Of a stretch of DNA of 64,000 nt, positions 16,774-25,343 are shown in pieces. The translations under genes were made by a program, and so were the position numbers. How positions within the stretch are numbered: position 1 is the stretch's first letter; the number at the start of each line of letters is the position of its first letter. The notes under the pieces were generated by a model that searched no databases, was not told the origin of the DNA, and saw only the letters and a program-made list of their open reading frames with translations. The DNA comes from DASVDE01 sp963740065 (lineage in GTDB: Bacteria > Actinomycetota > Thermoleophilia > Solirubrobacterales > 70-9), in NCBI GenBank assembly GCA_963740065.1, contig CAVUCS010000004.1, forward strand, positions 533,834 through 597,833. The letters run 5' to 3'.

Positions 16774-19446
16774 TCAGCGACCAAGCCGTTGCGTGAGGGT
16801 CACCACCTGCTGGAAGGTCGGGCGGTTTTGGAAGGGGAAGGGACCGAGGGTTATGCCTGAGGTGACGGCGGGACGGTTCTGGTCGAAGCAGGATGGCTGG
16901 GGGTTGGCGGCGCAGGCGCCGTCGCCGCCTCCGTAGAGCTGCTCAGGCGTCACCTTGAGGGCGGCGCCGAGGGATCGTTGGAGCGCCAGGCGACAGCGCT
17001 GCTTCGAGCCACCGCCGCAGTGGATGCGGCTCCAGTTGCCGCGCGGCTTCGGACCGAAGAGCTTGCGCAGGTCCTTGGAGACGTAGCCCCACCAGCCATC
17101 GAAGAAATCCGGCGCCCGCGGCGAGCCGCCGGTGTGATCGCCGATAGCGATCATGCCCTGTAGGGCCTCGAAAGCCTTCGCCCCAAGGGAGGGCTTGAAC
17201 TCCGCCGCGATCAGCTTCGGCCACCAGGCGTCCATCAGCTCAACCGCCGCGTTGTGCTCGTAGACGCCGTCACGGTCGAGGTCGCGACGGTGTGCCCCAG
17301 CCCGATTCCAAGCGCGCAGTTCGGCCAGGGCGGCCCGCAATTTGCTCGACTTCGGTTTGCCAATCGCCCGCAGAAGCGTCGGCAGCAACCGGTAGCCGCG
17401 CAGGTCCTGGGTCGCCGGCTCCTCCATCGCCTGCACCAACTGAGCGATCGTCATCTTTCGCTTCCCGCGGATCCCCGCCCGCACCTTGTCGGAGATCATC
17501 TGCGCGCGCTGCAGCGAGCCGTAGGCGTACTGATCGTCCGCCGCCGCCCAACCGGGCGCCTGCTTGTTGTTCCAGGAGACGAGGAAACTCGGGTCGATTG
17601 CCTGGGGATGCTTGGCGAAGGGCAGGTAAGCAGCGCTTTGCGTCGCGGGCTTGAACCCCTTCCAGTCGAATTCACCGGTGCCAAGGATCGGAAAGTCCGG
17701 TGAAGTCCCCCGCGCCCGCTGGGGCATCGCCCCCGAAAGCGCGTAGGCGATCCGCTTGGAGTCCGCGTAGGCCCAGTTGAAGAGGAAGCCGATGTTGGAG
17801 ACCGCCTTCTTGAACCGCGACGCGTTGCGCAGGAAATCGGGGTCATTCAGCTGCGTGAAGCCGACGATCGAGTCCGGCTCATGGAAGTAGGTGCTGCGCT
17901 GGTGGGCGAAAGCGACCTTGCGGCCGCGCACCTTGCCGCGGGCGAAAACAATGCCGTGCACAGTCCGGTACGCGGTCAGGGTCTGCGAGCCGGCGGGGGT
18001 CGGGTCGATCGCGTTCGGCGCCCATCTGTCCTCGCGCACCAGCTTCTCCATTGGCTTGCACTTGCCGCGGTAGCGATAGTGGAAGCGGTCCTTGCACAGC
18101 ACCTCGGCGAAGGTGTCGACGTTGTCGGAGGTGGCGGTGGTCGCGCTCCAGGCATAGTCGCGGCCGTGGCCGAGCAGGACGAAGAGGTTGGTACCGGCGA
18201 AGGAAGCGCCGCGGGCGTCGATCCCCGGTCCGTGCAGGTCCTCCTCCATCAGGATCTGAGGAACGAAGTAGCCGACCTGCGGCCCCATCACCGCCAGCGG
18301 ATGGCCGGTCTTCGACTCCTTCGCAGACACCAACTCCCAGTTGGAGGCGTGGGCGGTGCCCGCGTACGCCCGTCGCAGGGCCTCTCCGATCGCACCGAGG
18401 CCGACGCCCTGCGGCAGGGCGCTCGCGGTGGCGGTCGGCGCGTCGCGAACGGTGCCTGGATCCGGCAGGGCAAGGCCGCGCTTGGCGAAGGCGTTGCGCG
18501 TCTCATAGGGGAAGCGCTTGCCGATCGTCGTTGGCGCCTCGGGGTCGTTCTTGGAACGAAAGCCGAGCCAGATCCTGCGTCCCGCCTTACGGCCGAAGCG
18601 TTTGACGAAGGACTGCATGGTCAGCGCCGAATTCAACTCGTTCCCCCCGCCCCGGCCGAAGATGCCGCCGACGAGCGAGGCGACCGCAACCACATCGGTT
18701 GTTTTCCATGGCTCGATCTGCTTGCCGAGCAAAAGGTATTCGCCCGGCTTCAGCGCCGGATCGACATTCGCCGCGGCGATATAGGCATTGATCCCGTCGA
18801 CGTAGCTCTGCACGTCGGCGGCCGCCTGTTGACCCGCGGCGCCGTAAAGCTGCGGCAGGCGATCGATCTGGCCTTGCAGGTCCGCTTCCGTGTAGGGGGT
18901 GAAGGCCCATTGCTGGGCATCCATCGCGGCGTTTGACCCCCCCAGGAAAGTGGAGAGATCGGCCCTGCCCGTGTGCCGCAACACGTCCATCAGGAAGAGG
19001 CGGTCGGCCGCTCCCGCGTAGCCGGCGCCGAACATGGTGTCGGCACGGGTGTCGCCGTAGATATGGGGAACTCCGTAGGCGCTGTCGCGGATGATCGTGA
19101 CTCCCGGCCTCGGGTTCACGGTCGAAGCGACCTGACCGGGGGGAACACCAAAGGTCGCGTCCTTAAAGAAATCCGGAATCTGAGTCTCGGTCAGTTGCGG
19201 CGACCCGTAGACCAGGTTCTCGTAGAGCGGCTGCTGGTCGGCGAAGTGAGGCGGCAACGCGCCCGTGGAGCGAAACGCGAGGATCTGGGAAAGGGTCGCC
19301 AGCCCGTTCTCTCCCGGCGGCAGGACGCTTCGAAACCCCCCGGCGTCATTGGCCCCATAGGGCTGAACAGCGGCACCCGCGGACCCGGTGCACAGGGCAC
19401 ACGCAGCCAGGGCGAGAGCGAAAACGAAACTGCGGCACTTCAACAA
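16774..19446 (-). CDS. Penicillin-acylase-family N-terminal nucleophile hydrolase
   Basis: 890 aa exported amidase/acylase (S45 family). A signal peptide is at about 1-26. The alpha region has IIRDSAYGVPHIYGDTRADTMF, typical of the family. The maturation site is HASNW: Ser368 would become the N-terminal nucleophile of the beta chain after self-cleavage, and its SNW context is conserved. Relatives cleave acyl side chains of beta-lactams or acyl-homoserine lactones; substrate here unknown. It lies between map and the alpha operon, an unusual place, and is bounded on both sides by long hairpins (F upstream, D downstream), suggesting an independent transcript. Confidence 0.85.
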   Translation of the reverse strand: MLKCRSFVFALALAACALCTGSAGAAVQPYGANDAGGFRSVLPPGENGLATLSQILAFRSTGALPPHFADQQPLYENLVYGSPQLTETQIPDFFKDATFGVPPGQVASTVNPRPGVTIIRDSAYGVPHIYGDTRADTMFGAGYAGAADRLFLMDVLRHTGRADLSTFLGGSNAAMDAQQWAFTPYTEADLQGQIDRLPQLYGAAGQQAAADVQSYVDGINAYIAAANVDPALKPGEYLLLGKQIEPWKTTDVVAVASLVGGIFGRGGGNELNSALTMQSFVKRFGRKAGRRIWLGFRSKNDPEAPTTIGKRFPYETRNAFAKRGLALPDPGTVRDAPTATASALPQGVGLGAIGEALRRAYAGTAHASNWELVSAKESKTGHPLAVMGPQVGYFVPQILMEEDLHGPGIDARGASFAGTNLFVLLGHGRDYAWSATTATSDNVDTFAEVLCKDRFHYRYRGKCKPMEKLVREDRWAPNAIDPTPAGSQTLTAYRTVHGIVFARGKVRGRKVAFAHQRSTYFHEPDSIVGFTQLNDPDFLRNASRFKKAVSNIGFLFNWAYADSKRIAYALSGAMPQRARGTSPDFPILGTGEFDWKGFKPATQSAAYLPFAKHPQAIDPSFLVSWNNKQAPGWAAADDQYAYGSLQRAQMISDKVRAGIRGKRKMTIAQLVQAMEEPATQDLRGYRLLPTLLRAIGKPKSSKLRAALAELRAWNRAGAHRRDLDRDGVYEHNAAVELMDAWWPKLIAAEFKPSLGAKAFEALQGMIAIGDHTGGSPRAPDFFDGWWGYVSKDLRKLFGPKPRGNWSRIHCGGGSKQRCRLALQRSLGAALKVTPEQLYGGGDGACAANPQPSCFDQNRPAVTSGITLGPFPFQNRPTFQQVVTLTQRLGR

Positions 19447-19513
19447 TGAGTCTCCTCCGCGACGGGTTTCCGTAGCGGCGCGCTCCCACAGTCACCATAC
19501 AGACCCTCCTCTG

Positions 19514-19566
19514 CCGTTCCGCTGCGACTTATCCCTGGTATACCGGGATAAGTCGCAGCGGAACGG
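19514..19566 (-). terminator. Long hairpin F, probable terminator of the spc-map operon
   Basis: A perfect 22-bp stem (19514-19535 with 19545-19566) closes on a 9-nt loop that itself contains GGTATACC. The arm begins 7 nt after the map stop codon on the minus strand. There is no U-tract after it. It is the likely end of the long fusA-to-map cluster and lies just upstream of the acylase start. Confidence 0.7.
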
Positions 19567-19573
19567 ATTTGGG

Positions 19574-20344
19574 CTACGTCAGCGCGTCGAGTTCTTCGTG
19601 CCAGGGGGTGAGGATGCGCGGCCCGTCAGCGGTCACTGCGACGGTGAACTCGAAGTGGGCGGCCAGCGAGCCGTCCTGGGAGTAGACGGACCAGCCGTCG
19701 TCGCCCATCTCAACCTGGGGGCCACCGGCGTTGACCATTGGCTCGATTGCCAGGACGGTGCCTTCTTCGAGCAGAGGACCCTTACCCGGATCCCCGAAGT
19801 TGGGGACCTGGGGGTCCTCGTGCATGTTGCGGCCGATGCCGTGACCGACCAGCGTGCGGATGATCGAGAGTCCCTCGCCCTCGACGGCACGTTGGATAGA
19901 AGCGGAGACATCACCAAGGTGATTGCCCGGCGTCATCTGCTCGACCGCCCCGAAAAGTGAGGCTTTGGTCACGTCGAGGAGCTTGCGAGCCTCGGGCGAT
20001 ATCGGGCCGATCGGCAAAGTGACGGCCGCGTCGGAGACCCAGCCATCCTTGATCACACCGACGTCAATCGACAGCACGTCGCCCCGCTTGCACTCGTAGG
20101 GGCCGGGAATACCGTGAACCACCATCGAATTTGGCGATGCGCAAATCGACCCGGGAAAGCCGCGGTAGCCCTTGAAAGCGGGCTCGGAGTCCTGCGAGCG
20201 GATGAACTTCTCGGCCGCGGCGTCGAGTTCCTCGGTGGTGACACCCGGGCGCGCCTTGGAGGCGAGCATCCGCAGACAGCGCACCAGCACGTCGCCGGAG
20301 GCGGCCATCTGGTCGATTTGCTCGGGTGTCTTGCGGACGATCAT
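19574..20344 (-). CDS. map: Methionine aminopeptidase type I
   Basis: 256 aa from ATG 20344 (MIVRKTPEQIDQM); a GTG at 20356 would add four residues. It removes the initiator Met. The metal ligands are recognisable in SIDVGVIKDGWVSDAAVT (Asp, Asp), VGHGIGRNMHEDP (His), IEPM (Glu) and GSLAAHFEFTV (Glu). Downstream of adk as usual, but infA does not follow. Confidence 0.95.
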   Translation of the reverse strand: MIVRKTPEQIDQMAASGDVLVRCLRMLASKARPGVTTEELDAAAEKFIRSQDSEPAFKGYRGFPGSICASPNSMVVHGIPGPYECKRGDVLSIDVGVIKDGWVSDAAVTLPIGPISPEARKLLDVTKASLFGAVEQMTPGNHLGDVSASIQRAVEGEGLSIIRTLVGHGIGRNMHEDPQVPNFGDPGKGPLLEEGTVLAIEPMVNAGGPQVEMGDDGWSVYSQDGSLAAHFEFTVAVTADGPRILTPWHEELDALT

Positions 20345-20371
20345 CCCGCGATACACGCTAGTGGCCTTCGC

Positions 20372-21052
20372 CTAAACGGCTTCGTCGGATTCAAGTCGCA
20401 GCGTCGCCAGCGTGCGGCCGATGTCATCGGAAACCCGCTCCGGCGCCGCGGCGCCGTCGATGCGCCTCAGCAAGCTCTGGCGGTCGTAATGTGCAATTAG
20501 CGGCTCGGTCTTGGCGTGATAAGTCCCGAGTCGATTGCGGATCACCTCGGGCTTGTCATCGTCGCGAACGACCAGCGGGCTACCGTCGATGTCGCAAGTG
20601 CCCTCTTGCTCAGGCCGGTTGAACTCAACGTGGAAAACGTGGCCGTTCTCCTCGCACGTGCGCCGCCCACCGAGCCGCCGCATAACCTCGTCGTCGGAAA
20701 CATCGATCAGCAGCACTCCCGTCAACGAGCGCCCCAGCTCCTCGAGCTTCTGGTCGAGCGCCTCGGCCTGCGGAACCGTGCGGGGGAAGCCGTCGAGGAT
20801 GAACCCGTCGGCCGCCTCGGCGGAGTCGATCCGCTCGGCTATCACGCCGACGATCACCTCGTCGGGAACCAGGTCTCCGCGGTCCATGTACTCCTTCGCG
20901 GTCCGGCCCAGCTCGGTCTCGTCGCGAACCGCAGCGCGCAGAATGTCCCCGGTCGCGTAGTAGGGCAGCCGCAGGTCATCGCGCAGCCGCTCGCCCTGCG
21001 TTCCCTTGCCGGACCCCGGAGGGCCCAGCAGCACTAGGTTCAGTTCGGCCAT
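20372..21052 (-). CDS. adk: Adenylate kinase
   Basis: 226 aa. Walker A is GPPGSGKGTQ near the N-terminus and the AMP-binding DGFPRTVPQAEAL is present. The LID domain (about residues 122-160) carries only part of the cysteine set seen in zinc-LID enzymes (RTCEENGHVFH then CDIDG). It starts 10 nt after secY. Maintains the adenine nucleotide balance. Confidence 0.96.
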   Translation of the reverse strand: MAELNLVLLGPPGSGKGTQGERLRDDLRLPYYATGDILRAAVRDETELGRTAKEYMDRGDLVPDEVIVGVIAERIDSAEAADGFILDGFPRTVPQAEALDQKLEELGRSLTGVLLIDVSDDEVMRRLGGRRTCEENGHVFHVEFNRPEQEGTCDIDGSPLVVRDDDKPEVIRNRLGTYHAKTEPLIAHYDRQSLLRRIDGAAAPERVSDDIGRTLATLRLESDEAV

Positions 21053-21062
21053 CTGCGGAGGC

Positions 21063-22334
21063 TTATCTGAGGAAGCCTTCGTAGTTCCGCATCATCAGCT
21101 GGGCTTCCAGCTGCTTCACGGTGTCCAGCGCGACGCCGACCACGATCAGGATCGAGGTGCCACCGAAGAAGAAGTTTGCCGAGGTCTGGCTGATCAAAAT
21201 CGTCGGCAGCGCTGCCACTGCGCCCAGATAGAGAGCGCCGGGGAAAGTAAGCCGGGAGAGGATCCGGTCCAAGTACTCGGCCGTCGGCCGTCCGGGACGC
21301 ACCCCGGGGATAAAGCCGCCGTATTTCTTCAGATTGTCGGCCTGGTCAACCGGGTTGAAGGTGACCGCCGTATAGAAGTAGGTGAAGACGATGATGAAGA
21401 ACACCTCGCCTACCACGTAGGCCCAGCTGTTGGGGCTGAAGAAGGCGGCGAAATCCAGCGCGGCGGGAGTGTTGAGGAGCTGGCCGATGGTCGGCGGGAA
21501 GGCCATGATCGAAGCGGCGAAGATGACCGGGATGACGCCGGCCATATTGACCCGCAAGGGGAGGTAGGTCGAGCCGCCGGAGGTCATTTTCCGTCCCACA
21601 ACGCGTTTCGCGTATTGGACCGGGATGCGCCGCTGGCCCTCCTGCACGAAGACGATTGCGACGATCACCGCGAGGGCGACGAACGGCATCATCACCACGA
21701 ATACCTGGTCGGGGTTGGTCCACCAAGCTTGTATCCCCTGCGGCAGCCCGGAGACGATTGAGGCGAAGATCATCAGGGAGATTCCGTTGCCAATCCCGCG
21801 CTGGGTGATCAACTCTCCCAGCCACATCAACAACGTACAGCCGGCGGTCAGGCAGATCACGATCAGGAAGGTTTTCGGGAAGGTCAGTGTGCCGACAACG
21901 TCCGCGCCGGCCTGGGAGCCAAACGAGCGGAAGAGGAAGACGTAGCCCAGTGACTGCCCGGCGGCGAGCGCCACGGTGAGGTAGCGGGTGTACTGAGTGA
22001 TCTTCTGCTGCCCGATCTCCCCCTCTTTGGAGAGTTTCTCCAGCGAGGGAACCACCACCGTCAACAACTGCAGGATGATCGAAGCGGTGATGTAGGGCAT
22101 GATCCCCAGCGCGAAGAGGCTGAGGCGCTGTAGGCCCCCGCCGGAGAAGAGGTTGAGGAAGGGAAGGATGCCGCCGCCGGAGAAGTTGTTCTGGATCTCC
22201 TTGACCGCGTCGAGGTTGACGCCGGGAGCCGGGATGTAGGCGCCCAACCGATAGAGCAGGAGCATCGCCGCGGTGAAGGCGAGTTTCTTGCGGATGTCGG
22301 GGACGCTGAAAGCGTTCGCGATCGTCCGGAGCAT
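21063..22334 (-). CDS. secY: Protein translocase subunit SecY
   Basis: 423 aa, ten hydrophobic segments, starting MLRTIANAFSVPDIRKKLAFT. Conserved plug and pore region FNLFSGGGLQRLSLFALGI, and the cytoplasmic loop RRIPVQYAKRVVG. Forms the SecYEG channel; its partner secE is at 57351-57878. Its start overlaps the rplO stop. Confidence 0.97.
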   Translation of the reverse strand: MLRTIANAFSVPDIRKKLAFTAAMLLLYRLGAYIPAPGVNLDAVKEIQNNFSGGGILPFLNLFSGGGLQRLSLFALGIMPYITASIILQLLTVVVPSLEKLSKEGEIGQQKITQYTRYLTVALAAGQSLGYVFLFRSFGSQAGADVVGTLTFPKTFLIVICLTAGCTLLMWLGELITQRGIGNGISLMIFASIVSGLPQGIQAWWTNPDQVFVVMMPFVALAVIVAIVFVQEGQRRIPVQYAKRVVGRKMTSGGSTYLPLRVNMAGVIPVIFAASIMAFPPTIGQLLNTPAALDFAAFFSPNSWAYVVGEVFFIIVFTYFYTAVTFNPVDQADNLKKYGGFIPGVRPGRPTAEYLDRILSRLTFPGALYLGAVAALPTILISQTSANFFFGGTSILIVVGVALDTVKQLEAQLMMRNYEGFLR

Positions 22335-22831
22335 TAGCGCTCCAGAGTCTCGCAGGTGCCGCCGGCCGCCTCGATCTTCTCCTTGGCGGCGGCGCTGAAG
22401 GCGTGGGCCCTGACCGTAAGTCTTTTGGAGATCTCACCGCGGGCGAGGACCTTGACCGGGTCAGAGCGCTTGGCGAGGCCCTTCTGCTTGAGCGTCTCGG
22501 GAGTCACCTCGGCACCGGCGTCGAAGCGTTCCTCGAGGTCGGCGAGATTGATCGGCTGCGTCTTGGTGCGGAAGTTCTCGAAAGGCATCGACTTCTTCAT
22601 GTGCGGACCGCGCAGCTTTCGCATCCGCATATGGATCGGGTTCTGCCCGCCCTCATAGCCGGCCTTGCGCTTGCGGCCGGAACGGGCGCCGGCGCCCTTG
22701 TGCCCGCGCCCTGAAGTCTTGCCAAGGCCGGAGCCCTCACCGCGCCCGATCCGCTTGCGCGGCTTGCGCGACCCGGGCTTCGGCTTCAGGTTATGCAGCC
22801 CGATTTCCTCTTCCCGAGTTCTCTCGGCCAT
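22334..22831 (-). CDS. rplO: 50S ribosomal protein L15
   Basis: 165 aa uL15 with the glycine/arginine-rich N-terminal part (RKRIGRGEGSGLGKTSGRGHKG) after a short leader MAERTREEEIGLHNL. Its ATG overlaps the rpmD stop (ATGA) and its own stop overlaps the secY start. Confidence 0.97.
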   Translation of the reverse strand: MAERTREEEIGLHNLKPKPGSRKPRKRIGRGEGSGLGKTSGRGHKGAGARSGRKRKAGYEGGQNPIHMRMRKLRGPHMKKSMPFENFRTKTQPINLADLEERFDAGAEVTPETLKQKGLAKRSDPVKVLARGEISKRLTVRAHAFSAAAKEKIEAAGGTCETLER

Positions 22832-23007
22832 CAGGAGCTCACCTCCACCAGATGAGAGACGACCCGAAGCTGTCCCTGCAATTGCGGGGAGTCTCTGCGC
22901 TCAACGGAACGCCCGATCTTCCCCAACCCAAGCGCCTCAATAGTCGCTCTCTGACTGGGATTGGCCCCGGCAATAGACCGAATCTGCTGAATCGTCACCC
23001 CACTCAC
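22831..23007 (-). CDS. rpmD: 50S ribosomal protein L30
   Basis: 58 aa with a GTG start at 23007 that overlaps the rpsE stop (GTGA). The product begins VSGVTIQQIRSIAGANPSQR and continues ATIEALGLGKIGRSVERRDS, the uL30 ferredoxin-like fold with its conserved GLGKIGRSV turn. Ends TGA 22831-22833, overlapping the rplO start. Small enough to be missed by length filters. Confidence 0.93.
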   Translation of the reverse strand: MSGVTIQQIRSIAGANPSQRATIEALGLGKIGRSVERRDSPQLQGQLRVVSHLVEVSS

Positions 23008-23828
23008 GAAGCTTCACCCTCAGCAGAAACTTCTTCAACCTTCTCCTCGGCAACCGGGGTTTCCGGCTCCTCGGCGGAACCTTCCTCAGCGGCCGGAGCT
23101 TTTGGCTCCTCGGCCGGAGCTTCTTCTACGGCCGGGGCTTTCGCCGCTTCGGCCGAAGCCTCAGACGCTTCCTCCGCGGGTGGCGTGGAGTCGGAGGGGT
23201 CGAGAACGGAGGCCCCGCCCCCGCCCGCAGGCCCCTCCGACTCCGCGACGGGCCCCGCGGCCGCGGCGTCCGAGCCCTCAGCCGGAGCGCCATTGGACTT
23301 CTCAATCCCAAGCACCTGAGAAACAGTGAGACCACGCAACTCGGCAACCTCCTCCGGACGACGCAGACGAATCAGTCCGTCCATAGTCGCCTTCACAAGG
23401 TTGATCGGGTTCTGCGTCCCAATGCTCTTGGTCAAAACGTCGCGCACCCCACCAAGCTCAAGCACCGCTCGCACACCGCCGCCGGCGATCACGCCGGTAC
23501 CGGGGCTGGCCGGCCGCAGCACCACGTGCCCGGCGCCGTAGCGGCCGATGATTTTGTGGGTCAGCGTCTGCCCGTATTTGGGCACGCGAATCAAGTTCTT
23601 GCGGGCGTTCTCGACGCCCTTTTGGATCGCCAGCGGGACCTCGCGGGCCTTGCCGTAGCCGATCCCGACCACGCCCTCTTCGTCGCCGACGGCGACCAGC
23701 GCCGTAAAGGAGAACCGCCGGCCGCCCTTGACCACCTTGGCGACGCGGTTGATCTCGATCACTCGTTCCTGGAGATCGAGGCCCCGGGGGCTCACCGTCT
23801 CCACGTTTGTCATGTCCATGCCCTTCAT
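23004..23828 (-). CDS. rpsE: 30S ribosomal protein S5 with long acidic C-terminal tail
   Basis: 274 aa; usual uS5 is about 165-200. The core (about residues 15-175) has the double-stranded RNA-binding part VVKGGRRFSFTALVAVGD and the GYGKAREVPLAI loop. From about residue 178 a tail of Ala, Glu, Pro and Ser (repeats such as AEEPKAPAAEEGSAEEPE) follows, predicted disordered and strongly acidic. The genes on both sides overlap or lie close, so the tail is part of the intact frame. Role of the tail unknown. Confidence 0.95.
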   Translation of the reverse strand: MKGMDMTNVETVSPRGLDLQERVIEINRVAKVVKGGRRFSFTALVAVGDEEGVVGIGYGKAREVPLAIQKGVENARKNLIRVPKYGQTLTHKIIGRYGAGHVVLRPASPGTGVIAGGGVRAVLELGGVRDVLTKSIGTQNPINLVKATMDGLIRLRRPEEVAELRGLTVSQVLGIEKSNGAPAEGSDAAAAGPVAESEGPAGGGGASVLDPSDSTPPAEEASEASAEAAKAPAVEEAPAEEPKAPAAEEGSAEEPETPVAEEKVEEVSAEGEAS

Positions 23829-23850
23829 AACGAGTCGCTCACCGTAGCGG

Positions 23851-24204
23851 TTAGAAGCTCAACCCACCCTCTCGGGCGCCTTCGGCCAGCGCCTTGACCC
23901 GGCCGTGGTACTGGTAGCCGCCGCGATCGAAGACACAAGCCTCGACCCCAGCTTTCTTGGCCCGCTCAGCCAGTAGCTCGCCGGCCCGCTTCGCCTGTTC
24001 GCTCGCGGAGAGCTTGCGCAGCTCCGGCTCGATCCAGTTGACGGCGGCGACTGTGTGACCCTTCCGGTCGTCGATCAGCTGTGCGAAGACGCCCCGGTTC
24101 GAGCGGTAGACGGAGAGGCGCGGCCGCTCGGCCGTGCCCGTCACCCGGGCGCGCACCCGACGACGACGGCGCAGGCGGCGCTGTCGCTTCGTGAGAACGG
24201 TCAT
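23851..24204 (-). CDS. rplR: 50S ribosomal protein L18
   Basis: 117 aa uL18: basic N-terminus (TKRQRRLRRRRRVRARV), then RPRLSVYRSNRGVFAQLIDD and the C-terminal FDRGGYQYHGRVKALAEGAREGGL. Binds 5S rRNA. Overlaps rplF by 4 nt. Confidence 0.97.
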   Translation of the reverse strand: MTVLTKRQRRLRRRRRVRARVTGTAERPRLSVYRSNRGVFAQLIDDRKGHTVAAVNWIEPELRKLSASEQAKRAGELLAERAKKAGVEACVFDRGGYQYHGRVKALAEGAREGGLSF

Positions 24205-24734
24205 GCCCGCTTACCCACCTTGCGCAGAACCTGCTCGCCGCGGTAACGCACGCCCTTGCCCTTGTACGGCTCCGGCGGGCGGCGCTTGCGAATGTCCGCC
24301 GCGACCTGCCCAACGAGCTGCTTGTCGATACCCCGCACGACGACCTCCGTCGGCTGAGGCACCTCGAACTCGATCCCGTCGGGAGCATCGATCGCCACCG
24401 GATGGGAATAGCCGAGCGCCATCTCCAAGTTCTTGCCCTTGAGCTGGGCGCGATAACCGACACCCTGGATCTCCAGCCGCTTTTCGAAGCCGTCGGTGAC
24501 GCCCTCGACCATGTTCGCGATCAGGCTCCGAGTCAGCCCGTGCAGGGCGCGGTGCTCACCGCGATCGGTGGGACGGGCAACGGTCACCTCACCGTCGGCC
24601 TGCTCCACCTTCATGTCGGCGGAGACTCTCTGGGTCAGCTCCCCCTTCGGCCCCTTGACGGCAATCCGGCCAGGGGCGACCTCGACCGTGACGGCCTCGG
24701 GAACGGGAATGGGCTTGCGTCCAATTCGACTCAT
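24201..24734 (-). CDS. rplF: 50S ribosomal protein L6
   Basis: 177 aa uL6, starting MSRIGRKPIPVPEAVTV, with the duplicated fold and the conserved C-terminal PEPYKGKGVRYRGE. Normal length. 12 nt after rpsH and overlapping rplR. Confidence 0.97.
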   Translation of the reverse strand: MSRIGRKPIPVPEAVTVEVAPGRIAVKGPKGELTQRVSADMKVEQADGEVTVARPTDRGEHRALHGLTRSLIANMVEGVTDGFEKRLEIQGVGYRAQLKGKNLEMALGYSHPVAIDAPDGIEFEVPQPTEVVVRGIDKQLVGQVAADIRKRRPPEPYKGKGVRYRGEQVLRKVGKRA

Positions 24735-24746
24735 CGCTTCCTCAGA

Positions 24747-25142
24747 TCACCAAACGTAGGCGACTACCTCGCCGCCGACGCCCTTTCTGCGCGCCTCGTG
24801 TCCGGTCATTACGCCAACTGACGTGCTGACGATCGCCGTCCCGGTGCCACCGTGCACGCGCGGAACCTTCGTGTGGTCGACGTAGCGCCGTCGCCCCGGG
24901 CGGGAAACGCGCTCGATCCCAATGATCACCGGTCGGCGGTCCTCGGTGTACTTGAGGCGAATCTCAATCGCCTCGCCGACGGTGGCCGGCTTCTTCGTGA
25001 AGTCGCGGATGTAGCCCTGCTCCTTAAGGATTCGGGACATCTCCAGCTTCAAACCCGAAGAGGGAATCTGCACCTCGTCGTGGCCGGAGCGAAGCGCGTT
25101 GCGAATCCGGGTCAGGTAATCGGCTATCGGGTCGGTCTGCAT
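24747..25142 (-). CDS. rpsH: 30S ribosomal protein S8
   Basis: 131 aa uS8, starting MQTDPIADYLTRIRNALRSGH, with the 16S-binding C-terminal STSVGVMTGHEARRKGVGGE. In other bacteria S8 also represses the spc operon; no separate leader can be recognised here. Confidence 0.97.
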   Translation of the reverse strand: MQTDPIADYLTRIRNALRSGHDEVQIPSSGLKLEMSRILKEQGYIRDFTKKPATVGEAIEIRLKYTEDRRPVIIGIERVSRPGRRRYVDHTKVPRVHGGTGTAIVSTSVGVMTGHEARRKGVGGEVVAYVW

Positions 25143-25157
25143 CGTCGTCTCTCGTAG

Positions 25158-25343
25158 TTACCAGCTGGACTTGGTCATGCCGGGGACGTAGCCCTCATGC
25201 GCAGCTTCGCGCAGGCAAATCCGGCAGAGGCCGAACTTGCGGTAGTAGGCGCGCGGGCGCCCGCAGCGGCGGCAGCGGTTGTATGCGCGCGTCTTGTACT
25301 TGGCTCTGCGGCCCTGGCGAACCTTCTGTGAAGTCTTAGCCAT
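25158..25343 (-). CDS. rpsN: 30S ribosomal protein S14, zinc type
   Basis: 61 aa short uS14 with four cysteines (24, 27, 40, 43) in CRRC and CRIC, the zinc-bound C+ form also called rpsZ. Overlaps the rplE stop by 8 nt. Basic N-terminus AKTSQKVRQGRRAK. Confidence 0.96.
   Translation of the reverse strand: MAKTSQKVRQGRRAKYKTRAYNRCRRCGRPRAYYRKFGLCRICLREAAHEGYVPGMTKSSW

Noticed and set aside
19447..19573. infA hidden between the acylase gene and map
   Set aside because: Only 127 bp, mostly hairpin F; no IF1-like reading in any frame.
22831..23007. Empty gap between rplO and rpsE
   Set aside because: It encodes L30 from a GTG start, so it is a gene rather than a gap.
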